DNA of 6,889 nucleotides, taken from contig DMNP01000230.1 in assembly GCA_003452695.1 (NCBI GenBank), positions 1 through 6,889 of the forward strand. Reading direction: 5' to 3'. Shown one piece after another: positions 1 through 5,554 of this stretch. Below the pieces are notes generated by a model, which searched no databases, was not told where the DNA came from, and saw nothing but the letters and a program-made list of their open reading frames with translations. The translations under genes and the position numbers were made by a program. Position 1 is the first letter of the stretch, and every line of letters begins with the position of its first letter. The stretch is from Eggerthellaceae bacterium (GTDB lineage Bacteria; Actinomycetota; Coriobacteriia; Coriobacteriales; Eggerthellaceae).

Positions 1-93
1 CACGTTTTGGCCTATAACCCCACTTAACTTCATTTCTAGGGTTCGTGAACGGGATTTCTGATGCTAAAAGGGCGGGTTATAGGGGTAAAAAGG
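1..93. other. Probable element end / candidate attachment region downstream of the integrase
   Basis: No gene is supported here. The segment lies immediately beyond the 3' end of the integrase gene, where attachment sites of integrase-encoded elements usually sit. It contains a perfect 10-bp inverted repeat, CCTATAACCC at 11-20 and GGGTTATAGG at 74-83. Near the midpoint (41-50) is a small symmetric core, GTTC-GT-GAAC, flanked by ATTTCT in direct orientation at 32-37 and 54-59. Arm-like repeats around a symmetric core resemble a tyrosine-recombinase site. The exact core cannot be fixed, because the other end of the element and the empty host site are not in view. I see no tRNA 3' end. Confidence 0.4.
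11..83. repeat. 10-bp perfect inverted repeat (arms 11-20 and 74-83)
   Basis: CCTATAACCC (11-20) is the exact reverse complement of GGGTTATAGG (74-83), with 53 bp between them. The arms are too far apart for a simple transcription terminator. They could be integrase or excisionase binding arms, or chance; the repeat is directly visible, the role is inferred. Confidence 0.6.
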
Positions 94-107
94 CTAGGAA
101 GCCTTTT
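87..107 (-). terminator. Rho-independent terminator overlapping the integrase stop codon (potentially bidirectional)
   Basis: AAAAGGCT (88-95) and AGCCTTTT (100-107) form a perfect 8-bp stem with a 4-nt loop. Read on the minus strand the hairpin ends in a run of five T (91-87), as expected for termination of the repressor-integrase transcript. The integrase TAG (96-94) lies within the stem-loop. Read on the plus strand the stem also ends in TTTT, so it may stop transcription entering from outside the element as well. Confidence 0.75.
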
Positions 108-1344
108 CGAATTGGGACGTGAAAGACTTGGCGGCTTCCAGGGCCGTGCCGTAGTCGGAAAAGTAGTTGCTGTATTCGACCATCACATCGTGACCGTGCG
201 CACGGGCGCTGACAGAGCCGTTCGCCCCGCCCTGCAGCGTGATTGTCACGTGGGTGTGTCGCAGGCTGTTGAAGTTTATGAAACGCGTACCGTGTAGAGG
301 ACCGGCTGGAATCTGCTTTATAGATGTCACCTTGCCCCTATAGGTACGCACGGATTCACGCGGACCCTCGAAATAGTCCTTCCAAAGATTGGCCGCGGAA
401 TTTGGATACATCGAGGCCTTAGAGCAGCCAGGGAACATTCGCGGATCGTCTTCGGATAACTTCAACTGTCGCGCGCTTGGGACCAGGGGTTCAGGGGTTT
501 CTGGCATGAGCTCTGCGAGCCGCTCGGAAAATGGCGGCATAATGGCTGCAGTGTATGGGGAGTAGCGTTTCTCGTCTTTGATTCCATCTTCGTTGGTGAA
601 CGCTTTCAAAACGTCTATATAGCACACAAGTATCTCGTTGCCATCATGGTCCGTCTCTTTTACGAAGTTGAAATCGTTGGGTGCGACGAGGGCCATGGCT
701 TCCTCGCGGCGGAGACCTCCTCCCCCCATAACGAGAAACGCACGTTCTAGCGTGGTTCCTTCAAGCCTCGAAAAGGCCTCTGCTAATTCGCGGGCGGACC
801 AAACGTCCTTACGGGGCTTCTGGTATCTGCCGAATTTAACGCGTTTTTGCAGAGGCATTATTTCCCCAAGGTAGTCATCGTCGTACATGGCGCGCACAAT
901 TGCGCGGAAGTGGCGGTACACCTTGCGGTCATTTGGAGGCTTTATGCCATATATCCATTGCTGGATTTCACGATGCGGTATTTGATCGGGGAACCTTTTG
1001 CCGAACGTATCGGCGATATGGTTCTTGAAAATGGAGGTATATTCCTGCTTCGTCTTTATGGGCCCGCCAGCGAGGCGTTCTGGGACGAAGTGGTCGTAGA
1101 AGTACTCCTCGAGGGTGATTTTGCCGATCTCGTCGGGCTTCTCGCTGTAAATGCGCCACATGTGGTCTGTGTGGTCGACGGCTTCCTGGTAGGTCCCCGT
1201 GAAGCGCTCGCTACGCTCCTTGGGCTTGCCGTCGTGGCGCAAGCCGCACCTCACTCTGCATTCCCATATCGTGCGGCCATCTTCGGCAGTCCCGACCTTG
1301 CGGGGCTTTGCGCCATGGTGGCCATCCTTCCTAACTCGGCTCAT
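94..1344 (-). CDS. int: Tyrosine site-specific recombinase (element integrase)
   Basis: This 416-residue protein would catalyse integration and, with an excisionase, excision of the element. N-terminal residues about 20-70 look like the small beta-sheet arm-DNA-binding domain of Tn916/lambda-type integrases (TIWECRVRCG region, then a helix). A SAM-like core-binding domain follows at about 75-165 (ITLEEYFYDHF... to about the QQWIYG motif). The catalytic domain shows GLRREE with Arg212, a candidate beta-hairpin Lys259, NSLRHTH with Arg362 and His363, GH with His385, and the nucleophile Tyr394 in YSNYFSDY. The first box II position, usually His, is Asn359, and the spacing between boxes I and II (about 150 residues) is long. 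I chose ATG 1344, which has GAGAGG 4 nt upstream; ATG 1356 abuts its AAGGAG and is unlikely. The gene overlaps the end of the upstream repressor gene by 14 nt, so the two are probably coupled. Its position at the element end next to repeats fits its role. Confidence 0.93.
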   Translation of the reverse strand: MSRVRKDGHHGAKPRKVGTAEDGRTIWECRVRCGLRHDGKPKERSERFTGTYQEAVDHTDHMWRIYSEKPDEIGKITLEEYFYDHFVPERLAGGPIKTKQEYTSIFKNHIADTFGKRFPDQIPHREIQQWIYGIKPPNDRKVYRHFRAIVRAMYDDDYLGEIMPLQKRVKFGRYQKPRKDVWSARELAEAFSRLEGTTLERAFLVMGGGGLRREEAMALVAPNDFNFVKETDHDGNEILVCYIDVLKAFTNEDGIKDEKRYSPYTAAIMPPFSERLAELMPETPEPLVPSARQLKLSEDDPRMFPGCSKASMYPNSAANLWKDYFEGPRESVRTYRGKVTSIKQIPAGPLHGTRFINFNSLRHTHVTITLQGGANGSVSARAHGHDVMVEYSNYFSDYGTALEAAKSFTSQFEKAS

Positions 1345-2065
1345 ATCGCCTCTCATCTCCTTTCCAGTTTGGACCGCGGGTAAATTCAAGGTTCGCCATG
1401 TCGTCAACGTCGCTGAAGGCGTCCGCCGGATGCGGGCAGTCGAGGATTGCGCCACGTGCGGCAACCACCGCGGGGTCTAGCCCGCGCTTGGCAAGATATT
1501 CTTTGTCGGATGCAAGTTCGTGCTCGAGCGCCATGACGGCGTGGTCTGCACTACCGGGTACGACCATCCGGACATGGTCTGTCGAGGCGTCGATTGCCCT
1601 GCCGACATCGGGCTCTGCCTTGACGACGGCAAGCGATAGCTCGTCCGAGCACTCGTACACTGTGAAAGAGTACTCGGGATCACCATTCGGCAGGGGTGCC
1701 CCAACGGGCCAGTAGGCTCCCGAGTAGGTTCGCTTGAGCATCGAGCCCCTGGGGTCGTCGAACACGTCGAGCGAAGCGCCATCCGACAACAGCCCGCCCA
1801 TGAGCGCTTCCGGCTTCATCTGCAGCTTGAGCGCCAGCTCGGCGAGCTTCGCATAGTCCATGCGGCTCGCGCCGCGCTCGTAGTTGCTGAACGTGTTCTG
1901 GCCTACGCCTATCATGGCAGCTGCCTGGGTCTGGCTGACCTTCCTGATCCTCCTTGCCTCGGCGATGCGCTCACCGACCCTTTTCGCCATGGCGAGTTCG
2001 GGTTGCGAGTAGTCGAACCCCATGGGCTCGAGCCTGCGCGTGGCCTCGTTCATCTTCAGCGGCAT
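1331..2065 (-). CDS. XRE-family transcriptional regulator, probable element repressor
   Basis: The protein has 244 residues. Residues about 28-88 form a classic XRE/Cro-CI helix-turn-helix: VGERIAEARRIRKVSQ, then TQAAAMIGVGQNTFSNYERG, then LAELALKLQMKPEAL. The C-terminal part of about 150 residues is not recognised; I see no S24 peptidase (LexA-like) or HExxH motif in it. ATG 2065 is the start because AGGAGG (2076-2071) lies 5 nt upstream; the open frame extends to 2224, but that extension runs through the promoter. The gene is first in an operon with the integrase, overlapping it by 14 nt, and is transcribed from a near-consensus promoter overlapping palindromes that it probably binds. The expected role is repression of the divergent excisionase gene plus autoregulation. 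The HTH is certain; the repressor role is inferred from family and context. Confidence 0.88.
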   Translation of the reverse strand: MPLKMNEATRRLEPMGFDYSQPELAMAKRVGERIAEARRIRKVSQTQAAAMIGVGQNTFSNYERGASRMDYAKLAELALKLQMKPEALMGGLLSDGASLDVFDDPRGSMLKRTYSGAYWPVGAPLPNGDPEYSFTVYECSDELSLAVVKAEPDVGRAIDASTDHVRMVVPGSADHAVMALEHELASDKEYLAKRGLDPAVVAARGAILDCPHPADAFSDVDDMANLEFTRGPNWKGDERRYEPS

Positions 2066-2070
2066 GATCT

Positions 2071-2076
2071 CCTCCT
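2071..2076 (-). promoter_or_regulatory. Ribosome binding site fixing the repressor start
   Basis: The minus strand reads AGGAGG-AGATC-ATG, a perfect Shine-Dalgarno with 5-nt spacing. It selects ATG 2065 over the upstream in-frame ATGs at 2098 and 2224. Confidence 0.85.
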
Positions 2077-2096
2077 TCTTTCGTCCATCCGAATAC

Positions 2097-2110
2097 ATTA
2101 TACGAATAAT
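2097..2110. promoter_or_regulatory. Second candidate operator, 14-bp palindrome
   Basis: ATTAT-ACGA-ATAAT is a perfect 5-bp inverted repeat lying over the -10 of the leftward promoter and touching the -35 of the rightward promoter. Its sequence differs from the 2119-2135 palindrome, so it may bind a different protein. An A/T-rich palindrome of this length could also be partly fortuitous. Confidence 0.4.
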
Positions 2111-2125
2111 CACATAAGATATCAA
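2097..2125 (-). promoter_or_regulatory. Promoter of the repressor-integrase operon
   Basis: On the minus strand TTGATA (2125-2120) is followed after 17 bp by TATAAT (2102-2097), a near-perfect sigma-70-type promoter. Transcription would start near 2090 and give a leader of about 25 nt before the repressor ATG. The -35 lies inside a 17-bp palindrome (2119-2135) and the -10 inside a second one (2097-2110), so repression by an element regulator is likely. Confidence 0.82.
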
Positions 2126-2138
2126 ACAGTGATATAAT
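2109..2138 (+). promoter_or_regulatory. Divergent promoter for the excisionase-like gene
   Basis: TATAAT (2133-2138) is preceded after 18 bp by ATCACA (2109-2114), which matches four of six bases of TTGACA. Transcription would begin near 2145, giving a leader of about 30 nt. The weak -35 suggests a promoter that is low or needs help. It physically overlaps the stronger leftward promoter (2097-2125), so polymerase cannot occupy both at once. Confidence 0.65.
2119..2135. promoter_or_regulatory. Candidate shared operator, 17-bp palindrome
   Basis: ATATCA-AACAG-TGATAT is a perfect 6-bp inverted repeat with a 5-bp centre. It covers the -35 of the leftward promoter and the first three bases of the -10 of the rightward promoter. 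Size and symmetry fit an XRE dimer site. Which protein binds it (the 244-residue repressor, the excisionase, or the 66-residue HTH protein) cannot be read from sequence. Confidence 0.65.
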
Positions 2139-2174
2139 GAAGACGAAACAAAAGAGGATAGAAAGAAGTAAAAC

Positions 2175-2432
2175 ATGGCTAATACAGCAACGAGCGCCCC
2201 GCCGGGCGTGGCCGAACCGGGCAAGCGCGCCAGGCGCCGCCATCACCCGGACCCGATCGCCTACACCATTCCGGATGCCGCACGCCGTATCAACGCCGAC
2301 GTGTCGGTGGTCAAGCGTGCGATAGCGGAGGGCCTGCTCGAGCCGCACTACTACTTCGGGAGCGGTTACGCGCGCGTTCTCGACGCCGATCTGGAGGAGT
2401 TCGTGCGCTCGCAGCCAAGCGAGAAGGCGTAG
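2175..2432 (+). CDS. Small helix-turn-helix DNA-binding protein, probable excisionase
   Basis: The protein has 85 residues. After a disordered basic N-terminus (residues 1-28, with GKRARRRHH at 16-24), residues 29-79 resemble a MerR/HTH_17-type excisionase fold: YTIPDAARRINADVSVVKRAI, a turn with EGLLEPHY, an aromatic/basic wing (FGSGYARV), and a closing helix with DLEEFV. Such proteins bend DNA at attachment sites and direct integrases toward excision, and some also regulate transcription. It lies divergent to the repressor-integrase operon and is expressed from an overlapping promoter, the usual place for xis in an integrative element. The ribosome site is weak (AGAAG, 6 nt before ATG), so output may be low. 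The HTH fold is well supported; the excisionase role is inferred. Confidence 0.78.
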   Translation: MANTATSAPPGVAEPGKRARRRHHPDPIAYTIPDAARRINADVSVVKRAIAEGLLEPHYYFGSGYARVLDADLEEFVRSQPSEKA

Positions 2433-2487
2433 CGTCGGCAAAGACAAGCTGGGTTTGTGGCGCCCATCACGACCGGGGTTGCGTTGA

Positions 2488-2518
2488 ATGCGCTGGCCCC
2501 AGGTCGAATCAAGCGCAT
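2488..2518. repeat. 7-bp inverted repeat / stem-loop
   Basis: ATGCGCT (2488-2494) pairs perfectly with AGCGCAT (2512-2518) across a 17-nt loop, with no T-tract on the plus strand. It lies between the excisionase-like stop and the terminator, in the 3' untranslated region. It could be an RNA structure, a protein site, or chance in GC-rich DNA. Confidence 0.4.
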
Positions 2519-2535
2519 CCTAAGCGAACCCCGCG

Positions 2536-2558
2536 CCGCCGCCTCGTGCGGCGGTTTT
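2536..2558 (+). terminator. Rho-independent terminator after the excisionase-like gene
   Basis: CCGCCGC (2536-2542) pairs perfectly with GCGGCGG (2548-2554) around a 5-nt loop and is followed by TTTT (2555-2558). The stem is strong but the T-tract short, so termination may be partial, letting some transcripts read into the 212-residue gene. Confidence 0.65.
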
Positions 2559-2668
2559 GCGGAGTGGCGCGAAGCACGCGGACGGCAAGAGCGCCGGACA
2601 GCCGAGAACGCAAGGGATTAACGAATTCAACAATTAAGCGCTGTTAAGACGCTGGAAAGGGGGTGCGC

Positions 2669-3307
2669 ATGCGCACACCGAAGGAGTACTCCGAGAATCT
2701 GAAAAAGGGCGTCATCACCGAGCAGATGCTCTCGGATTGCCTTTACTCTGCAAACAAGCGCGCGAAGAACCACCGCGACAAGGCCCGGGAAATGCGGGAG
2801 AGCTATGAGTTCCGATACGGGGCGCCCGGATCTTATTTCGATATTCACGATGCAGAGGCGGCTACCTGCGCGAAGCGGGACGAGTACTACCGTATGAAAG
2901 AGATCCTGCTGAGCGTGGTGGAGCCGGCGTGCATCCATGAGGAGGTAGCGGGATACGAAACCAAGGAATACCTCGATACCGATTTGGGATACGAGGAGCA
3001 CGTGGACGATTTCCGCGATGTGCTCAGGTACTACAACTGGGAACTCGGCCGGGAAGAGAGCAAGGGTTACCTCAAGGTGCCAACGGAATTCAGGTACTAC
3101 CTGCTGTACGAGGTGGGGGGACGGACGTTCCACAACCCCATCTCCGAGAGAGCCGTGAAGGATTTCACCACGAAGGGTCTCGAGGTGGTGCGGATAGACG
3201 CGCTAGACACGCGGGGATGCGATACCAAGGACCTCATATCCGTTCAGTTTGCCCGCAAGGTGGTCGCGCTCGTTGAGTCGGGAGCTTACGAGTACGTGGC
3301 CGATTAA
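2669..3307 (+). CDS. Hypothetical protein, 212 residues, function unknown
   Basis: I do not recognise this family. The product is soluble (no signal peptide or membrane segment) and rich in charged and aromatic residues. The N-terminal 80 residues are strongly basic/acidic and helical, possibly coiled (for example SANKRAKNHRDKAREMRESY at 27-46). The middle (about 90-125) is acidic and Tyr-rich. The C-terminal half looks mixed alpha/beta, with a compact segment containing FRYYLLYEVGGRTFHNPI and a final helix before GAYEYVAD. ATG 2669 is chosen because AGGGGG lies 5 nt upstream; the in-frame GTG at 2663 is too close to it. The gene is bracketed by hairpins on both sides and is convergent with the replication operon, so it is probably its own transcription unit. 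It could be accessory cargo or a control protein of the element. Confidence 0.85.
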   Translation: MRTPKEYSENLKKGVITEQMLSDCLYSANKRAKNHRDKAREMRESYEFRYGAPGSYFDIHDAEAATCAKRDEYYRMKEILLSVVEPACIHEEVAGYETKEYLDTDLGYEEHVDDFRDVLRYYNWELGREESKGYLKVPTEFRYYLLYEVGGRTFHNPISERAVKDFTTKGLEVVRIDALDTRGCDTKDLISVQFARKVVALVESGAYEYVAD

Positions 3308-3317
3308 GCAGGGAGGC

Positions 3318-3341
3318 GCGACGAAGTTTGTCGTCGCCTTT
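3318..3341 (+). terminator. Weak terminator hairpin after the 212-residue gene
   Basis: GCGACGA (3318-3324) pairs perfectly with TCGTCGC (3331-3337) around a 6-nt loop, followed by CTTT. The hairpin lies 10 nt after the stop codon in a convergent junction, which supports a terminator, but the T-run is very short. Confidence 0.5.
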
Positions 3342-3360
3342 GAGCGATGGGCTACGATTT

Positions 3361-3391
3361 CGCCGCCCAGACTCTAAGGCGCCGGGCGGCG
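3361..3391. repeat. 8-bp GC-rich inverted repeat at the 3' end of the replication operon
   Basis: CGCCGCCC (3361-3368) pairs perfectly with GGGCGGCG (3384-3391), with a 15-nt loop containing the palindrome GGCGCC. It begins 10 nt after the helicase stop on the minus strand. No T-tract follows on either strand, so it may block 3' decay or assist factor-dependent termination rather than act as an intrinsic terminator. Confidence 0.5.
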
Positions 3392-3401
3392 CGCAGTCGA
3401 A

Positions 3402-4652
3402 CTATTCGGGCTCCGGCGGCCAGAGGTCGTCCTTGTGAGGCGGATTCGGCGAGCTTGCGTCCTCTCCAGAAACGTAGGCTTGACCGTCGTCATCCTGGGC
3501 ATATTCGGCTTCGTAGCTGTCGAGGATGGCCAGCGCGGCGCGATGGCCGACGGGGTCGGCAGCCGTGTCAACGAATGTGCACGCGGGACCAATGAAGTCG
3601 AACTCTACGGGGCTTGCGGGCAGGGCCCCATTCCTGTTCTTCAGCAGCTTCAGCTCGACCGAGCGGACGGGGCTGCGCTTCGAGTCGTCCATGGCATGGC
3701 GGGCCGCCTTCTCGTCGCTCATCTTGCGTGCGGCCTTCAGGTTAGAGATCTCGTCCTCGAACGAGAGCGGCTGCAGGCCGATGAGTCGATCGGCGCCGTA
3801 CTCGATGGAGCCGCTCTCCTTGAAGGAGTCCATGGCGACCTCCCCGAAGTAGGACGCTCGGTTTAGCGATGAAATAGCTACGATGGGGATGCCGTGGGCG
3901 CGTGCGGCCTGGCGCAGTCCGAGGATGTTCGCGTCGATCACCTGGCGCTCGAAGGCGAACTCCTTCTCGGCGCCACAGAGCTGCAGGTAGTCCACGAACG
4001 CTATCAGCCCTTTGCCGCCCGAGAGCTCCGCCCTTTCCTTGGCGTGCGCAATCGAAGCGGAGACGTCGGCCGCCGTAGGCTGCCCTTCCGGCTGCATGAT
4101 GAGCAGGCTCGATGCTATGGTGTCGGTAAAGCGACCGCAGGCGTCGTGCATCGCCTCGAACTCGTTGAAGGAAAAAGACCTGCGCTTGCGCGGGATCATG
4201 AGGCGGTTAGACGAGACGACCAAGCCGCTATCGCGGTAGATGAGGCGGGAGAGCATGCGGGCTACGAGCTCCTTGGCCCCCATCTCGAGCGAGTAGAAAA
4301 GGCAGTGGTAACCGCTTTCGATGGCGTTGATCGCGATGCATAAAAGAAGCATGGTCTTTCCCACCGACGATGCGGCACCGAGCACGGTGACGCCTGGCAT
4401 GAGACCTCCGTCGAGCTGCTCGTCCAGCGTCGCGAATCCGGTCGGGACGGGGTCGCTCAGCCCGTTGAGCCCCAGGATGTCCGATGCCGCCTTGCTCGAG
4501 TCGGTTAGGCCCTTGGCGGCGAGCGCCTCGTCGTGAACAGCGAGAGCTTCGGCAACCGCAGCCGTTCTCGCTGCGGACACGATGTCGGCCAGCAGCGAAT
4601 CGAGCGCGTCCTTGTCGGCGTTGTACAGTTCAGAGAAGTCTTTAGCCTGCAT
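3402..4652 (-). CDS. DnaB-type (RecA-fold, SF4) replicative helicase without the DnaB N-terminal domain
   Basis: The 416-residue protein would unwind DNA 5'-3' as a ring hexamer during element replication. After a helical N-terminal segment of about 65 residues unlike the DnaB N-domain, the DnaB_C core shows PTGFATLDEQLDGGL (70-84), Walker A GAASSVGKT (92-100), the catalytic-Glu motif SLEM (121-124), Walker B with DYLQL (Asp221), the sensor-like SSLNR (261-265), the KESGSIEYGAD motif (278-288) and the Arg-finger-like KNRNG (338-342). All key ATPase residues are present. The final 40 or so residues are acidic and Pro-rich and probably disordered. ATG 4652 has AAGGAG 6 nt upstream and overlaps the primase stop by 11 nt, which implies translational coupling. 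It is last in the operon initiator-primase-helicase. A RepA-like helicase of integrative plasmids is the same broad call. Confidence 0.9.
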   Translation of the reverse strand: MQAKDFSELYNADKDALDSLLADIVSAARTAAVAEALAVHDEALAAKGLTDSSKAASDILGLNGLSDPVPTGFATLDEQLDGGLMPGVTVLGAASSVGKTMLLLCIAINAIESGYHCLFYSLEMGAKELVARMLSRLIYRDSGLVVSSNRLMIPRKRRSFSFNEFEAMHDACGRFTDTIASSLLIMQPEGQPTAADVSASIAHAKERAELSGGKGLIAFVDYLQLCGAEKEFAFERQVIDANILGLRQAARAHGIPIVAISSLNRASYFGEVAMDSFKESGSIEYGADRLIGLQPLSFEDEISNLKAARKMSDEKAARHAMDDSKRSPVRSVELKLLKNRNGALPASPVEFDFIGPACTFVDTAADPVGHRAALAILDSYEAEYAQDDDGQAYVSGEDASSPNPPHKDDLWPPEPE

Positions 4653-5538
4653 AGCCTGCTCCTTCCTCGTTTGACGAAATGTCCGCGACATGCGCGCGGA
4701 TGCCGATCTTGCGCAGCTGGGACGCGAGGTCGCGCGCGTTGCTCCTGCCCGTCTCGTCGGCGTCGAGGCAGACGATGACGGTGCCGTCGTAGGAGATGCG
4801 GTTGAGCTCGGCAACGAGAGTTCCGAAAGCGACGCCGCAAAGAGCCACTGCGGGATGGCCGCACTCGGAGACCGCCATGGCGTCGAACGGCCCCTCGACG
4901 ACGAAAAAATAATCGCTGGAAAAGGCGCAAGGACCCCAGATAGGTTGACCCCCGACCTGGTCGGATGGCGGCTTTAGGTACTTACGGGCTTCTGCCGGGT
5001 CTACTGAGCGGTCGATGTGGTAGTAGTCGGAGCCGGGAAACGGGATCACGATGCGCCTGCGATCGCGGTCGTAGCCAAGGCGCCACCGCTGGGCGACTTC
5101 GGGGACGATGCCGCGCGATTCCAGGTATGCGAGCGCGACGGGCTCGCCAATATGCTGCCTGCTGCGCCTAACGAGATCGGCCTCTTCTTCGCGGTGGGGC
5201 CTGTAGGCCGCCTCGTCGGGACATACCGCAACAGTCGCGCGGTTGACGCGGGCGTCGGGATGGGCGTCGGCCCAGTTAGATACGTATTCGTAACGCTCTT
5301 CTGGGGTCTCGAGCCCCGACACCGCACCCGCAAGGTCGAACACGTCGCCTGACGTTTTGCAAGCGAAGCAGTAGTAGCGCCTGCCGTCGGGCATGACGCC
5401 GAGCGCGCCGGTGCCCTCGGTTTTGCTTCCCGACCCGCAGTGGGGGCAGACGTAACCCGTACGGGTCTTGTCGAGCTCCGATTCAGCGAAATCCTCGAGG
5501 TCGATTAGCGATTTCAATTCTTCGTACTTGCTTTTCAT
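4642..5538 (-). CDS. DNA primase with N-terminal zinc finger and Toprim domain
   Basis: The 298-residue protein would synthesise RNA primers for element replication. The N-terminus has a zinc ribbon with Cys31-x2-Cys34 and Cys57-x2-Cys60, a four-cysteine variant of the CHC2 finger of DnaG (which has Cys-x2-His). It continues with SGDVFDLAG, typical of the finger's end. A DnaG-like RNA-polymerase region follows, with RWRLGYDRDRRRIVIPF (151-167) and the KYLKPP motif (186-191). The Toprim domain has EGPFDAMA (Glu215, Asp219) and LDADETG (Asp259, Asp261), the metal-binding set. It is only about half the length of bacterial DnaG and lacks the C-terminal helicase-binding domain, fitting phage/plasmid primases that act with a dedicated helicase. 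ATG 5538 has AAAGGA upstream; the initiator gene stops 16 nt before it and the helicase gene overlaps its end. Confidence 0.9.
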   Translation of the reverse strand: MKSKYEELKSLIDLEDFAESELDKTRTGYVCPHCGSGSKTEGTGALGVMPDGRRYYCFACKTSGDVFDLAGAVSGLETPEERYEYVSNWADAHPDARVNRATVAVCPDEAAYRPHREEEADLVRRSRQHIGEPVALAYLESRGIVPEVAQRWRLGYDRDRRRIVIPFPGSDYYHIDRSVDPAEARKYLKPPSDQVGGQPIWGPCAFSSDYFFVVEGPFDAMAVSECGHPAVALCGVAFGTLVAELNRISYDGTVIVCLDADETGRSNARDLASQLRKIGIRAHVADISSNEEGAGYAG

Positions 5539-5554
5539 AAAAAGGTCCTTTCGC

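Larger units (their letters stand above)
2433..2668. other. Non-coding gap with stem-loops and an AT-rich stretch
   Basis: I find no convincing gene in these 236 nt. The gap holds a hairpin (2488-2518), a GC-rich terminator hairpin (2536-2558) and an AT-rich stretch (2618-2648) ending just before the ribosome site of the next gene. That last stretch is the likeliest place for its promoter, although no good -35/-10 pair is visible. A 34-codon GTG frame starting at 2547 has no ribosome site and is not called. Confidence 0.5.

Noticed and set aside
847..1383. Long open frame on the plus strand (178 codons) opposite the integrase
   Set aside because: It is antisense to a well-supported integrase with all catalytic motifs, has no recognisable domain, and long antisense frames are expected in GC-rich DNA.
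1345..1464. In-frame 40-codon upstream extension of the integrase
   Set aside because: It lies wholly within the repressor gene in another frame, and a ribosome site supports the start at 1344.
1400..1560. HExxH (ImmA-like) metalloprotease motif in the repressor C-terminus
   Set aside because: The nearest match is EHELAS, which lacks the second His; no other metal ligands are evident.
2066..2224. N-terminal extension of the repressor with a hydrophobic stretch resembling a membrane segment
   Set aside because: It is translated from promoter and divergent-gene sequence; AGGAGG 5 nt before ATG 2065 fixes the start.
2137..2325. Plus-strand ATG frame of 62 codons starting at 2137
   Set aside because: Its ATG overlaps the -10 box of the rightward promoter, so it would not be transcribed, and it overlaps the HTH gene out of frame.
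2495..2515. T-arm-like GGTCGAATC suggesting a tRNA remnant or tRNA attachment site
   Set aside because: No acceptor, D or anticodon arms can be built around it; also nothing tRNA-like at 1-93.
2547..2650. 34-codon GTG frame in the intergenic gap
   Set aside because: It starts inside the terminator hairpin and has no ribosome site.
3435..3866. Open plus-strand frame of 143 codons within the helicase region (another at 5468-5989)
   Set aside because: Both lie opposite genes with clear motifs or operon structure and show no protein family features; they are GC-rich shadows.
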